From NCBI GenBank assembly GCA_963969595.1, contig OZ018414.1, forward strand, positions 16,537,660 to 16,601,659: a DNA stretch of 64,000 nucleotides. The letters run 5' to 3'. The translations under genes were made by a program, and so were the position numbers. Positions 34,891 through 47,314 of this stretch are shown piece by piece. A model generated the notes under the pieces. It made no database searches. It worked only from the letters and a program-made list of their open reading frames with translations, and was not told where the DNA came from. Source of the stretch: Neckera pumila (lineage: Eukaryota; Streptophyta; Bryopsida; Hypnales; Neckeraceae). Position 1 is the first letter of the stretch. Each line of letters opens with the position of its first letter.

Positions 34891-35512
34891 TATATATGTA
34901 CTACATTGGCAATAAATTAATGTATTCAAACCAAATATTAATTTCAGAAAATTATTCCTTGAAATAATATTTGAATTGATAAATTTGAAAGATTTCAATA
35001 TACAAAGTTTATTTCATATTTTGCACAATGATGCATTTTTTATGCATTATATTTTACATAGATGTATTTCACACTTTTTGCAAAATCCACCCTAACCTCA
35101 TTATACTATTAGAAAAGGGTGTTATTTTTACTATATTTGGGCACTAAATTGGCACTGAAATGTCAAAAAATGGTCATAATTTTCTTTTCGACACTTTAGT
35201 GTTGGAAAAAGTATCAAAATTTGTATGTAGCCTAATTTGTTGGAAAGATTGTAAAAAAAGAGTGTCAAAATCAGAGTCAAAAATAGTATATAAAAAAATG
35301 TCACTAAAAATAACAAAATACATAATAATTTTCTTAAAGCTATTTGGGTCGCCTTAACCTCTAAATCCCCAAGGCCTTTTTTGAGCTTCTTGGAATTTGT
35401 TCTAAATTGAACAAATGCCAACATTTTGATAAGTTTTTTCAATTTTTTTGAATTGTAACTAGATAAATTCAAACTAGGCATGTTAGAAATCACACGGGAA
35501 AAGAAAACACAA

Positions 35513-35804
35513 CATTAGATGAGATTCGTGGGTTTTGGAGGGCTCCGAGTTCCCCTGCTGTCTGCTGTGTTCCCAGAATGCGGGAACGCCGCAGCAACAG
35601 TTGGCTGACGTGGCACTGTGACTGCCACGTCATTTTTTGAAAGAAAAAAAAAATTGCTTAAAATGATATTTTGGCAAAATAATTTTTTTTTTTTTTTTTG
35701 AAATTTTTTTTTTCTGACACCCCCGTACCAACGTTCACTGAATCTGGGCAGATCAGGGAACAGGTCTGAAACGGCCCTCCAAGACCCCCAAATATCATCT
35801 AATG
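35513..35804. mobile_element. 292-bp MITE with CATTAGATGATATT ends
   Basis: CATTAGATGAGATTCGTGGG at the left and CCCCCAAATATCATCTAATG at the right are inverted. The match extends into GGAGGGC. The core contains GACGTGGCACTGTGACTGCC, a hairpin like that in 29962-30551. A poly-A/T run lies at 35680-35715. Confidence 0.75.
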
Positions 35805-35809
35805 TAGAA

Positions 35810-36470
35810 TCCATTATAGATTGAAAGATTATCACCTGCTCAGACAAATTGTAGCCAGATTTAGGATTTTCTATTTTTGGCAAAATTGCAGCGTATTTAA
35901 CAAAGCACCAATTGCAATGTCCTTCTCAAAATACAAGTCAGAACGGTGGACACGGAAGGGAACACAGAAATTGCACTATGATATGGTGATCAATGTGTAT
36001 GCAAGGGGATTCAATGTTGTTGCGAGTCTCTGAATGCCAAAGTGGCAATGTCTACTGGTGTTGGCACTAGGTTATCCACCCTTGGTCATAAAGCCAACAC
36101 GACCAGGTTCTTAGCTTTTATCCACTTTTTGATTTACGGAGGTGTTTGTGAGCGCGATCCACTATGCCTTTCAAGCAATGGATCTTGCTAATGTTTCCTT
36201 AGTTTTGTAAAAAGAAATGCCTACAGATGAAAGTGATGACTTCAAAGTAGCTGCCACTGATCAAAGTCATGGTAATTTAACAGTGAACTTCTATCATACT
36301 TCTATCTATCCTATGTCGAGTGTAGATTGGGTAGTTGATGCCATTTTTAACAACCCTATTAATTGAAATGGGACCCCCTAGGTTCCTTCCATGAGCCCCT
36401 AAGATTCTTTTCTGCTTTTTCAACTTTCGGTACAATCCTAAGTTTTAATCCCTAAGGTTAATCCTAAATT
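35810..36470. other. Region with unassigned short open frame
   Basis: A 70-codon frame at 35821-36033 (plus) is followed by moderately GC sequence to ~36200. No family was recognised and no splice model was convincing. It may be a captured gene fragment or chance. Confidence 0.25.
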
Positions 36471-36480
36471 TTTACTTTTA

Positions 36481-37390
36481 ACCCCTAAAAGCCCATTGTC
36501 CCTACAAGGGACAAATGGAATTTCAAGTAGGTACCTATGGGCCGAATTTTTGTCAGGATTTTTTGAAACTTTTTCTGAAGATGGAAAAACTGCTATTTGT
36601 TGTAGGATTATATATTTTTTTTCAATCAGTGCTCGGAAAAAAAGTTATGTCTGAATAAGCTCAAAACCGGATACGGGGTGCAGCAAAAAAAAGTTTGCAA
36701 ACTTTTTTTCTTTTTCTTTTCCTTATAGATTATTTTTTTCTATTTGGAAAGCTTTTAATCATTTCATTTGGATTTGCTATGAGAAAGTTATGGACAATCT
36801 TGTTTTTCGGGCACTTAGAGCATCTTTTTGAAAAAAATAACTTGTAGAATTCATTTCTGAATGCAATTTTAACAATTTAAAAAAAAAAAGTTCTTTATGG
36901 TTTAGTTTTTTTGCTAGAACAATTTCACCATTGGAATTAGAGCTTCTTAATTGCATATAAAAATAATTAATATTTTAGATTTTCCTTCTATCTCGTACCT
37001 ACTTCTACTTAACAATTTTTTTGTAATGAAAATTAATTTTTTTTGGATTTTTTCTTTTTCACTAGATTCTCAACTCAATTTTCTATTGTAAAGATTTAGA
37101 GCTCAAAACTTTTTAGTGCAAAAAATTTAAGTTAAAAATGTTCAAAGTCATAAAATCTAGTCCCACAATGTCCTGAAAAACTTGTTTTTTTCACTTTAAA
37201 CATATATATCTTACAATCTATGCGGTCAAAAATTCTTAATTTTTTTCCTCACATTTACATACTAGTTAGGTGTAAGCCCCTATGTTTAGATGTGCAAAAA
37301 AAACATTTTCCAATATTTTTCACTCTTTGCTATAAAAATGGCAGATTTGGGTGTTTTTTGGCAGAAAAAAGGCCTTGGGCATTTCGGAGT
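36481..37390 (-). mobile_element. ACCCCTAAAG-family TIR element, type III
   Basis: It starts TA|ACCCCTAAAAGCCCATTGTC and ends GGCATTTCGGAGT|TA. It is the reverse complement of 55004-55925 over most of its length. The TA at 37391-37392 is shared with the next element. Confidence 0.82.
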
Positions 37391-37392
37391 TA

Positions 37393-37856
37393 ACCCCTAA
37401 AGGACCATTGTCCCTTTGGGGGACAAATGCGTTTTTGGGTAGTTACCTACGGGCTGAAACTTTCTCCTGATTTTTTGAAACTTTTTTGGGAGGTAGAAAA
37501 GCTCATTAGTTTCGTGGGGTTATAATTTTTTTCACAATCGGTGTCCAAGAACAAAAGTTATGACCAAATAAGCTCAAAACAACGGTTTAGGCATACAATA
37601 GCCCCTTTGCTCCTCCCAATTCTCCATTTGTCTACACAACCCTAATTTTAGTACAAAGTTTATACTATAATTTTTTGAAATACTTAAACACCTCAAAAGT
37701 TTGTGAAAATTTTAGGGTATCTTTTTCTAAACACATTGTTTGGTCACAGAAAATATGGGCCTCACACTGAGCTGTGACACACAGTTTTGGCACAATGTAC
37801 GCCCCAAGGGCTTGTAGACACTGCCCGTATGTTACCTGCCAAAGTGCATTAGGGGT
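37393..37856. mobile_element. Short ACCCCTAAAG-family element abutting its neighbour
   Basis: TA|ACCCCTAAAGGACCATTGTC on the left and AAGTGCATTAGGGGT|TA on the right, 464 bp. Comparison with 54990-55005 shows that the sequence after it (ATTCCCTTCACG) originally joined directly to the 36481-37390 element. This copy therefore inserted exactly at that element's flanking TA. Confidence 0.85.
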
Positions 37857-38070
37857 TAATTCCCTTCACGAGTTAACTTCCATATTGCTGGCAACATTTT
37901 GGGCTTGTTCAATCGGATGGGGAACATGTATCGTTTGCTAGCACTGGGGAATATTGTCTACACAGAATAATGCAACAAATTTGTCAACAAAACACCCAAG
38001 TTCATAGGCTTTAACTTATTATTTGACTTATTCTACATGGAGCACTTTTTGATCCATAAATAAACATACA
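37857..38070 (-). repeat. Inverted copy of 54790-55001
   Basis: Shared phrases include CCTTCACGAGTTAACTTCCA, GTTTTGCTGACAAATTTGTC (minus) and GGAGCACTTTTTGATCCAT. Together with the adjoining ACCCCTAAAG elements, it shows that a larger unit exists in two inverted places about 17 kb apart. Confidence 0.8.
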
Positions 38071-38124
38071 AATTATCAATGATATCACAATTCTGATGAA
38101 ATTTTCAAGTTTATGTAAAGCATA

Positions 38125-38308
38125 TGTTACGGACACCATATACAAGAGCAAGAACAAGAAATATATTTAAAGGCAAGAAACAAGAATATATAAACAAGAA
38201 ACTTGTGTTGTCAAGACTAAGAATCTCCCTTAGTCTTGATATCCTAACATACTACTATTCTATTCTCTTCTAAATCTAAGGAATTCTCTTTACTTTATGG
38301 CCCTGACA
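38125..38308 (+). repeat. LTR-like direct repeat, left copy
   Basis: It begins TGTTACGGACAC and ends CCTGACA. It matches 39462-39693 through ACAAGAGCAAGAACAAGAAA, AAAGGCAAGAAACAAGAATA, TGTCAAGACTAA and CTTTACTTTATG. The TG...CA ends and direct orientation suggest LTRs of a small retroelement. No primer-binding site was confirmed. Confidence 0.7.
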
Positions 38309-38888
38309 TCACCTTTGTCTCTAGCGACAAATTTTAAGAGGAGCTTTAGATTTAGGCTTTCATTTATCAGAGTAAAGTTGATAAAATTCCTATACTTTTT
38401 GAGGTGCATTGATCACAATCGTTGTTGATTCCCATGTGCGTTCATTTATGTTGTATCTATGGAAGTGTATAAAATGTTCCAACGTGCCTCATTTGCACCT
38501 ACAATAAAAGCTTTTGTAAAAGCAGCTAAAGATATGCTTTTTTGCTTTTTTAGAAGGAAAAATAAGTTTTTATTTATATATTGTGTTGGAGCACATGATG
38601 TAAATGAAAAGATGTACATTTGTCTGATTTTTATCCACTATTGTAAAAGAAACACAATTTCAATACCAAGCTTACAAAGATGCTCCGAGTCAGCAATCCA
38701 GCTCCTAAACTAGACAAATACTAACTGAAGGTAGTGTGCCTGTGCTGAGATCAAGATTTAGCTAGTTGTGAATGAAGTTTTGTTGACTACCAGGTCCTGA
38801 TAGCTTCACAATTTCAAAAAAGTCCCAAACTACCCAGTACCTTTACAAATGGAATACATGTCTTCAACCACCAAAGCATTGGATCCTT

Positions 38889-39257
<369 letters not shown>

Positions 39258-39461
39258 AGTCACCTCAACCACAAAAGCTCGCCTCAGAGGCTCTTCCAAA
39301 GATAATCCTCTTTATAATTTGATCCTAAGAGAAAACCTCCTCTCATAAACAAGATACGCAAAACCAACAAGGTGATGCCAAATGAATGCCAAAGTAGTCA
39401 TCGAGCAATGTGACGACAACAACAAAAGGCACAGCATACACAAAAACAAGTCTTGACAAAC

Positions 39462-39693
39462 TGTTACGGACACTGTAAACAAGAGCAAGAACAAGAAATA
39501 TACTTAAAGGCAAGAAACAAGAATATATAAAAAAAAAACTAAATTTCAAGAGATGTGCTGTCAAGACTAAAGATCTCCTTAGTCTTGACATCCTTATATA
39601 TTTCTACCTAAAAAGATATATTTTTACTTTAGGAAGTAAAAGTATTCTATTCTATTCTTAATCTAAGAAGTTTTCTTTACTTTATGTCCCTGA
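39462..39693 (+). repeat. LTR-like direct repeat, right copy
   Basis: This is the partner of 38125-38308, starting TGTTACGGACAC. It carries an extra ~45 bp (AAAAGATATATTTTTACTTT) in the middle. The two repeats bracket the ATG8 retrocopy. Confidence 0.7.
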
Positions 39694-39929
39694 AGGCAAC
39701 CCCACAGCAGACTCACCAAGGAGGGGCGCTAAGGGTGGCTTTGGCATGTGGATTTGGAGAGTGGAGCTTCACCGCTCCTACTCTGCCCCACAATTGACGC
39801 CTCAAGCAAGCGCGCCAAATGGATTTTATTGTAAGGAATTTGGTTTTGATATAAAACTTACAAAATTTTAACTTCCAATGCTTTAATAAGCACTCCCTTA
39901 CATTGTTTCAAAAGCACTTCCAATTTATT

Positions 39930-40540
39930 TTGATTTTGAAAAGAAGAAGAGTAGCTCACTATATACACATGGGGTGGTAGGAGGTAGAACAAACAATGTG
40001 GGATAAGTAAATTAGATGTAGTAGGAGCTCCACCACTCATAGTTTATTTGAAATTATGAATTGTGTTAAAAGTCGAATTTCAGACCTCATTTAGGCATAG
40101 TAGAATAACTTTTTCTAAAAAACTTTGAGCTAATAAAAGATGTGAAATCAAGAAAAATTTCACCTCCAAAAATCCGTTTGTGATTTCAAAACTCCAATCA
40201 AAAGTTATAGACAAATTTCAAAAGAGGATTAGAAGGGAAATTCTTTTTACATTTGTAGAAATGCATAGTAGAAATTTGTCCATAACTTTTGACTGAAGAC
40301 TCAAAATTTCAAACGTATTTTTGGAGATAAAATTTGGTTTAATTTACCAACTTTTATTAGTTCAAAGTTTTTTGGAAAAAGTTATCTACTATGCCTAAAT
40401 GAGGTCTGAAATTTTAATTCTAACACAATTTCTACTTTGGAAAAAACTATGACTATGAGTGGTTGAGCTCCTTTTAATTACTTATCCCATATGGGTTGCT
40501 CTATCTCCTACCACTCCATGTGTATATAGTAAGCTTCTCT
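39930..40540. repeat. Foldback element (~610 bp hairpin)
   Basis: The arms are about 39930-40235 and 40255-40540, with ACATGGGGTGGTAGGAGGTA on the left and TCCTACCACTCCATGTGTAT on the right. It belongs to the same family as 3940-4435 and 58575-59085. It is non-coding. Confidence 0.85.
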
Positions 40541-40599
40541 TCCCTCTTACAACTCAACAAAGGTGAATAAGCATTTCCCTCAAATTTCTAGATACAAAT

Positions 40600-41080
40600 A
40601 AAGGAAACTCAATTCTAGTTGGAAAATGCCTTTCTATCAATTTTTCCACACAAGTAAAGGAAACTTTATTGAGGCTTAAATTACATGTGGAAAATATTTG
40701 AGGGTCAAATGGAGTATGTACCTCGGAGATGGGGTGAGAAGGACTGTTAGTACCTCGGAATTGGGTTGAAAAAGGTAGTCATAGCCTTTGGCGAGCCACG
40801 CCCAAAGCTCACCATTTCCCCATGTACTCTTCAAATTCTGGCGCGGCCGGGCATTTTTCCCTGTTTGGCGCGTCAGTTGTGGGGAAGCAAATGAAGCTAG
40901 GGCCCGCCAACTGCCCGTATTAGGCTCCTTGGCGCCTTGCAGTGGGGTCACTCTGACAGCATACCACAATGAGTTCATTTCATATTTTGCTAATCTATAG
41001 TAATCATGGCTTCAGCATTTGGACCTGATGAAATACCCTCGTGACGAGAATTGATTACCAAAAAATTGATTCATGTGTTA
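40600..41080. other. Intergenic DNA with a GC-rich patch at 40790-40970
   Basis: The patch contains GGCGCGGCCGGGCA and GGGCCCGCCAACTGCCC. The overlapping open frames on both strands look like composition effects. No domain is recognised. Confidence 0.35.
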
Positions 41081-42684
41081 ATCCCTAAAGTTTTATGACT
41101 ATGTTCTCACTGAAACGCTCAAAAACTGCCATTTTTAGTAGAAGTACCCAATTTTGGGAAAAAAACTTTTTTTGACACATGTAACCATAGAATCTTGTAG
41201 TATGGTGACTTGTGAACATATGATAAAAATTTCAAGAATTTCCACCGTGTGGATTGCAAGATATAAGCATTCAAATTCATTGAAACCATTTTTTGGCCTT
41301 GCGGAAAAGTAGGCAGCAACACTTCACAAGCTCACTTTTCGATGAAAAAATGTCCAAAATGATGGTGCTTCTTTGGATTCTTTTTCCTAGATAAGTTGGC
41401 AGATAGTAGTAGAGAATGATTCAAAATACATAATTATGGAATTGAAAAATGCTAACTCCAATGGTGGCAATGCCGTAATAAATAATCTACATCCTAGGAT
41501 TTATTTTTTTCAAAATTTAATTGAAAATTGAGTAAGATAAAGGACTTCAAAGTTTATTTTAGAGTAGAGAATCCATAATTGCCCGCAAACTTAAAATCTT
41601 CATAACTTTTGACTCATTGATCAAAATGGGATGATTAAAAGCTTTTTACTTATATATAACTCTAGAAAACTAATTTCAAATTTTTGTTTTTCAAAAAAAG
41701 TGACTTTTTCTGATCTGCCCGGACTGCCTGGTTACAAAAAAAAGTAACATATTAGGCTATAACTTTTGCCTCGTATTTCCAAATGTCATGAAATTTGGTG
41801 CATATGAAATATATTCCTTGCCCCCACCTTCTACTAACCCCTAAAGTCCCAAGGCCATTTTTCTCTCAAAAACCACTCAAAACTGCCATTTTGGTTGCAT
41901 TCATCCAAGAACACAAAAAAAAATGTTTAATCTAACCATAGGATCTTGTACTTCACTTATCAAAGATCATGTGGTAAAAATTTCATGAAGTTTGACCATA
42001 TAGATTGGAAGATATTCGCATTCAAAGTTGAAAAAGAAAGTTTTTTTGAGCACTAACCTACAATTCAGATGACTTTGACCGCCATTTGTGGAATTTTTTT
42101 GCACTATAGACTTTGAATTTAAAAGATTTTATGCTGAAAATGTACGTTGAAAGTCTACAAAAAAAATTCAAAAAACACATACTTGATTTTCATTCTTTAA
42201 AAAATCGTTAAGTAGAAATAAGTCCAAGATGGAAAAAAAAACTAAATTGTTAATAGCTCTTAGATGGGATTGAAATACAATAATCCCAATGGTGAGATTG
42301 TTTTAGAAAGCAAACAAAACATTCTCCAAATCAAAACTCTAAAGAATTGTGAAAATTGCATTAAAAAATGAATCTTATAAGTTATTTTTTCAAAAAGATG
42401 CTTAGTTTGCCCGAAAAACAAGATTGTCTATAACTTGCTCATTATTAGTCCAAATAAAAATTATATTATGAAGCTAATTAGTTTTTCTATCTTATGGAAA
42501 GTTTCAAAAAGTTTCACTAAAAATTGAGCCCATAGGTACCTTCTCAAAATCTAATTTGTCCCCCAAGAGGACAATGGGACTTTAGGGGTTAAAATTTCAG
42601 CTAAAAATATGGAAATCTCTAGTCGTACGTACTTGCCCAAAAATTCTATACGGCCAGAAAAACGAATGTTGGTCCTTTAGGGGT
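41081..42684 (-). mobile_element. ACCCCTAAAG-family type I element split by a nested copy
   Basis: The outer copy is TA|ATCCCTAAAG...CCTTTAGGGGT|TA. The outer sequence stops at CCACCTTCTAC and resumes at AAATTTCAGC, exactly as the uninterrupted reverse complement of 46384-47309 reads through. The nested copy is at 41837-42589. Confidence 0.9.
41837..42589 (+). mobile_element. Nested ACCCCTAAAG-family type II element, 753 bp
   Basis: It is bounded by TA (41835-41836)|ACCCCTAAAGTCCCAAGGCC and GGGACTTTAGGGGT|TA (42590-42591). The empty site deduced from sister copies is CTTCTATTAAAATTTC, which fixes the target duplication as TA. Confidence 0.92.
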
Positions 42685-42696
42685 TAAAAGGGCTAT

Positions 42697-43002
42697 ATAA
42701 CATTTAGTAGCAATATGCAGGACTGCCTTTCCAAGCACGGAATGGTGTGGAATATTCCACATCATTCCGTCCACTGGATGAAATGGTGTGGGATATTCCA
42801 CACCATTCAGTAGCTACATGACCAGATGTCGAAAAATGTCAGACTGTGAGAGATAAAAGAGGTGAAACAATTAATGAAGGCTTAGCTTTTGTACTTGGCT
42901 CCCAACTCCTAAGGCATGCTGCCAGTCTGCCACCACTTCCTGTGGATGAAATTCTTGGAAGAGAAGAAAGGTAGCCTCTGTCTGCCTACTGAATGTTATG
43001 TA
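42697..43002. mobile_element. MITE with TAACATTYAGTAG ends and palindrome cluster
   Basis: The left end TAACATTTAGTAG and the right end CTACTGAATGTTATG are inverted. The interior holds two near-perfect palindromes, GGTGTGGAATATTCCACATC (about 42751) and GGTGTGGGATATTCCACACC (about 42785). A relative lies at 53582-53754. Confidence 0.75.
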
Positions 43003-43027
43003 ACTGAATTGAAGGTTCAAACTTGTA

Positions 43028-43110
43028 CTCCCTCCGTTCCAAAATGATCTTCCGGTTGGCCTTAGTTTCTTGTCCCAAAATGATTTTCCTACTGTGACTA
43101 GGACAAATAG
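43028..43110 (+). repeat. Stowaway/mariner-type terminal repeat
   Basis: TA|CTCCCTCCGTTCCAAAATGA is the canonical terminus of plant mariner/Stowaway elements. An internal echo, TCCCAAAATGATTTTCC, starts near 43075, as seen in full-length mariner elements. The inverted partner lies at 53535-53569. Confidence 0.85.
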
Positions 43111-43144
43111 CCCACGAAATGCATTCCCCTTGTAGTGGACAATT

Positions 43145-43441
43145 TTGGTGGATACTGTTGGTGATTATGGCCATCATGACAACAAGGTTTCACTGGGCCC
43201 AAAGAATAACTTATTATGGAATGCTTTAGTGAGAGGAAGCTCCACGGCACCTTCAATAGGGAGGGAGGTATTAGGGGTGGCGGTTGCACTTACTTGGAAA
43301 TACCTTTGCGGTTCCTTTGCAATGAAATTCCGCATCATAATTGGACGCTTTCAACTTACTCCTGAGGAAAAAAATAAGTCTCTGAGGAACTGGTTCACTG
43401 TAATGCTAGCTTGTGATCACTATTCAGGCTTGGTTGCTTGA
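43145..43441 (+). other. Unassigned 98-codon open frame
   Basis: The frame follows the mariner-type terminus directly. It contains LTWKYLCGSFAMKFRIIIG and QLTPEEKNKSLRNWF, which look less random than other ORFs nearby. I recognise no family. It may be an exon of a captured gene or chance. Confidence 0.25.
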
Positions 43442-44237
43442 GACTCTTGACCGCCTTTGAGTGATTAGTTATTAGTGTACACTTAGTAATTTTATTAAAA
43501 TTTAAAAAACTTCATTTAAATAGGAAAAAATAAAAATAAATAAAATGCTTTGCCGAGACTTAGTGCTTGGTTTTGTGTACCGTTTCTTGTAAATTCGTCC
43601 ATGTATTTAAAAAAACAAACAAAAAACATTTCATTTGTGTTTAAAGAAAAGAAAAATATTGCAACCATGTGGTTGGTTGTTGTATAATGAAAATAATCTT
43701 TTCATCTGCAAAATTTTCATATTAAAAAACACAACGCATTCTACCTCTAATTGTCCTAAGTCAGCAAATTTTGGCGTCAGCAATATTTTGAAGTTAAATA
43801 CTCCTTGAAAACTAATCAAGTTGCTATTTTTAGTTGTTTATGTTTTTAAAATTTTAATTATGAAGTCTAGTCATAGTGTCAAAAATTTGATATTGAAAAT
43901 TTGATTTCAAAAATTTGATATTGAAAATAATAGAGTATGATTTCCTATTCAAGATTTTGTGCAAGGGTGTCTATTGCAATCTTGACATTTTGTTGTGTTG
44001 AAGGCTCTTGGAAATGAGCCTCAAATACATTAGATCTTGGAGAATAAATCACATTAGAATTACTTTTAATATAGAATACATTTTGAGAAGTCACAAATTG
44101 ATTGGCGTTATGCATGTAGTTTCAACACCTACATGATCAGACATTTTTAACTTTCATTCCATAAGTGATATTTCTCTGGTTTCTTTTCCTATGTGATCTC
44201 AAATGTGTTTAGTTTGAATTTGTAAGATTGCAATTTA

Positions 44238-45160
44238 ACCCCTAAAGTCCCAAGGCATTTTTTTGTCAAAATCAACTCAAAATTGCCAGTTTTGCTGCAT
44301 TCATCTAAGAAAAGAGGAAAAATAACTCTTTTTAGAATCTGAGCATAGGATCTTGTACTTAACTTATCTCAGATCATATGGTAAAAGTTTCATACAATTT
44401 GACTGTACAAATTAGAAGATACAAGCATTCAAAGTTGGAAAATATTGATTTTTTGAACACTGATTTGCAATTTCAGATGACTTTGACCGCCATTTGTAAA
44501 AAAATCTTGCACTACAAATTTTGAAGTAACTTTTTTAATGTTGAATAATAGAATTGATAATCTAGGAAAAAAAATTTCAAAAAAATACACTTGATTTTTA
44601 TTCTTTAAAAATTGTTAAGTAGAAGTAGGTCCATGATTGAAAGAAAAACTAAATCATCAATAGCTCTAAGATGGGATAAAAACACTATAATCCCAATGGT
44701 GAGATTGTTTTAGCAAGCAAATTTAGCCTTGTCAAACAACTTTTTTTGAAAAATTGTGAAAATTGCATTCAGAAATGAGTCCTACAAGTTATTTTTTCAA
44801 AAAGAGGCTTTAATTGTCCGAAAAATAAGATTGTCCATAATTTTCACATAACAAATCCAAATGGGATGAATCAAAGCTTCCCATATAGATAAAAATACAA
44901 TCTATGAGAAAATAATTTTTTAAACTTTTTTAAACTTTTTTTGTGTGAGAGGATTTTTGCTCACCACACCAAAAAAATGGACCTTTTGTGCCATAACTTT
45001 TGCTCCTGGGCACCAATTGAAATAAAAATTATGTTCCCATAAAGCTAATGAGTTTTTCTATCATCACAAAAAGTTTCAAAAATAATGATGAATATTGAAA
45101 CCATAGTGGCCTACTTGAAATCCATTTTGTCCCCTGAGGGGACAATGGAACTTTAGGGGT
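44238..45160 (+). mobile_element. ACCCCTAAAG-family type II element, ~923 bp
   Basis: TA|ACCCCTAAAGTCCCAAGGC on the left; GGACAATGGAACTTTAGGGG then T|TA on the right. It is the best-preserved full-length type II copy in the window. It is non-coding. The flanking 43445-44235 and 45165-46380 are AT-rich with nothing recognised. Confidence 0.88.
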
Positions 45161-46383
45161 TAAAATAATGAATACTTCGTACAACTTATCAAAATGTTGG
45201 ATTTCTTTTAAATTTAGAGCAATTTCCTAGAAGGTCTTGGACATTTAGAGATTAACGGGCCAACGAAAGGCTTTGCATCAATTTGAATGGCTCCATATAT
45301 AAGACCCAAACTTTAAAGTACTGGAAGGTATAAAAAAACTACAAGAGTAATCAATTAGACGCTTTCAACCTACACCACTATTCCTAAGGTTAAACTTTAA
45401 AGGACGTAGCCTTACATGACCAATGCAATCACCAAAATTCTCCAATTATTGGGTGCATTCTTTGTTTCTACATTGGAGAATGAATTCATCCATCAAATAC
45501 TTCTGATGTTTGATATATTATGTCGAATAAATTCTAAACATACAAGGTGAAAGAAGAGGAATTATTTTGAAAACATGGTTAAGAATACTGAAATTCAGTT
45601 AGGTCAATTTCTTGTGGAAATCTTACCTATTATTTGAAAAGTTCTTCCAATTTTTTTCATCTATGATATACTCTAAAATTAACTAGTTTCATTGAAATTT
45701 TACCTACAATATACAATTCTAATGATGATTGTTAATTTTTGAATACATCATGGATGAAAAAAAATATGATGGATGGATGAAGAAAATTATGATTTGTTGG
45801 ACTTGCTTATATTTTAGGGTGCACATTGTCATTGCTATCAAGAGAACCGAAATGAATTGTTAAACAATAATTACTATAAATACACCAAAAATTGACCACA
45901 ATAGCTTTTGAGTACAGTTTATATTACTCCACAATAGTTTCTCTTTAGTTCGATTAGGTTGTTTTGGTAGAGATTTCAGATTCCCTTAGTGTAGGCATAC
46001 TCTGTACTTTGTATGTTTTTGAGACAATATGTGGTGACTCTCAAAAGTAGTTGGCCACCACATAAATTGCTCTTATAAATTGAGGAATTGGAACTATAAA
46101 GTGAAATTTGGAGAAATTGTTGTACAAAAGTGATTCTATCTTAAATGTATAATGGCACTTAAAACGCACTATATTTAGACTTATTATTATTTGAATGAAA
46201 TTTCTATGCAAAAAAACAGTTATTGTGAAAAGTCAAAAATGTCTCTTTTCTTTTTATAGGAAGAATGTACATCTTGACCAGAATCACATGTCATAAGTTT
46301 TATAAATTGTGGATTTTTAGTGATTGAAATTTGACCTCAAGATTTTGACTCTTTTATTTTTCACTCCATAAAATAATAGATTA

Positions 46384-47309
46384 ACCCCTAAAGGACCAAC
46401 ATGCATTTTTTGGCAACATAGAAATTTTGGGCAGGTATGTGTGACTGGAGATTTGCATACTTTGGGCTGAAATTTTAATAGAAGGTAGGGACAAGGAATA
46501 ACTTTCATATGTACCAAATTTCATGACATTTGGAAATACGAGTCAAAAGTTATGGCCTAATATGTTACTTTTTTTTGTAACCGGGCAGGTCGGGCAGATT
46601 AGAAAAAAACACTTTTTTCAAAAATAAAAATTTGAAATTGATTTATTAGATTTATATACACGTGGAAAGCTTTGCATCATTCCGTTTTGATCAATGAGTC
46701 AAACGTTACAAGGATTTTCAGTTTGCGGGCAGTTCTGGATTGTCTACTCTAAAATAAACTTTGAAGTTGTTTATTTCACTCAATTTTTAATATTTTTCAA
46801 AAAAAATAAAACTGCAGGATGTAGATGGGTAGTTAAAACATTGCAACCATTGGGATTGGCATTTTTCAATTCCATAATTAACTTCTTAACAATTTAGTGT
46901 TTTGAACCATTCTCTACTTCTTTCTATTTACTATTTTTTTCTATATGTTGTACAATTCCAAATAATCTAAAATTTTCAAGCATGTAGCCAACTTGCTCTA
47001 AAGAATAAATCCAAAGAAGCACAACCATTTTAGAATTTTTTTCATAATAATTTGACCTTGTGAAGTGTAGCTGCCCGATTTTTTGTAGGGCCTTAAAAAG
47101 GACCTTTTGCCACTTCAAACACTAATATCTTCCAATCTACAGGATGGAAATTTATGAAATTGTTTCCACACATTTCCAAACCAGAGTACTATAAGATCCT
47201 ACAGATACATATGTCCAAAAATGAAAATTTTCAAAAATTTGGTACTTGTGTTAGAAATGGTAGTTTTGGAGCATTTTTGGTGAGAACATAGTCAAGGAAC
47301 TTTAGGGGT
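46384..47309 (+). mobile_element. ACCCCTAAAG-family type I element, ~926 bp
   Basis: TA|ACCCCTAAAGGACCAACATG on the left and GGAACTTTAGGGGT|TA on the right. It is the intact reference for the interrupted copy at 41081-42684. Confidence 0.9.
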
Positions 47310-47314
47310 TAAGT

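Noticed and set aside
35515..35883. 122-codon minus-strand ORF
   Set aside because: It lies across the CATTAGATGA MITE and a poly-Lys (poly-A/T) run; no family resemblance.
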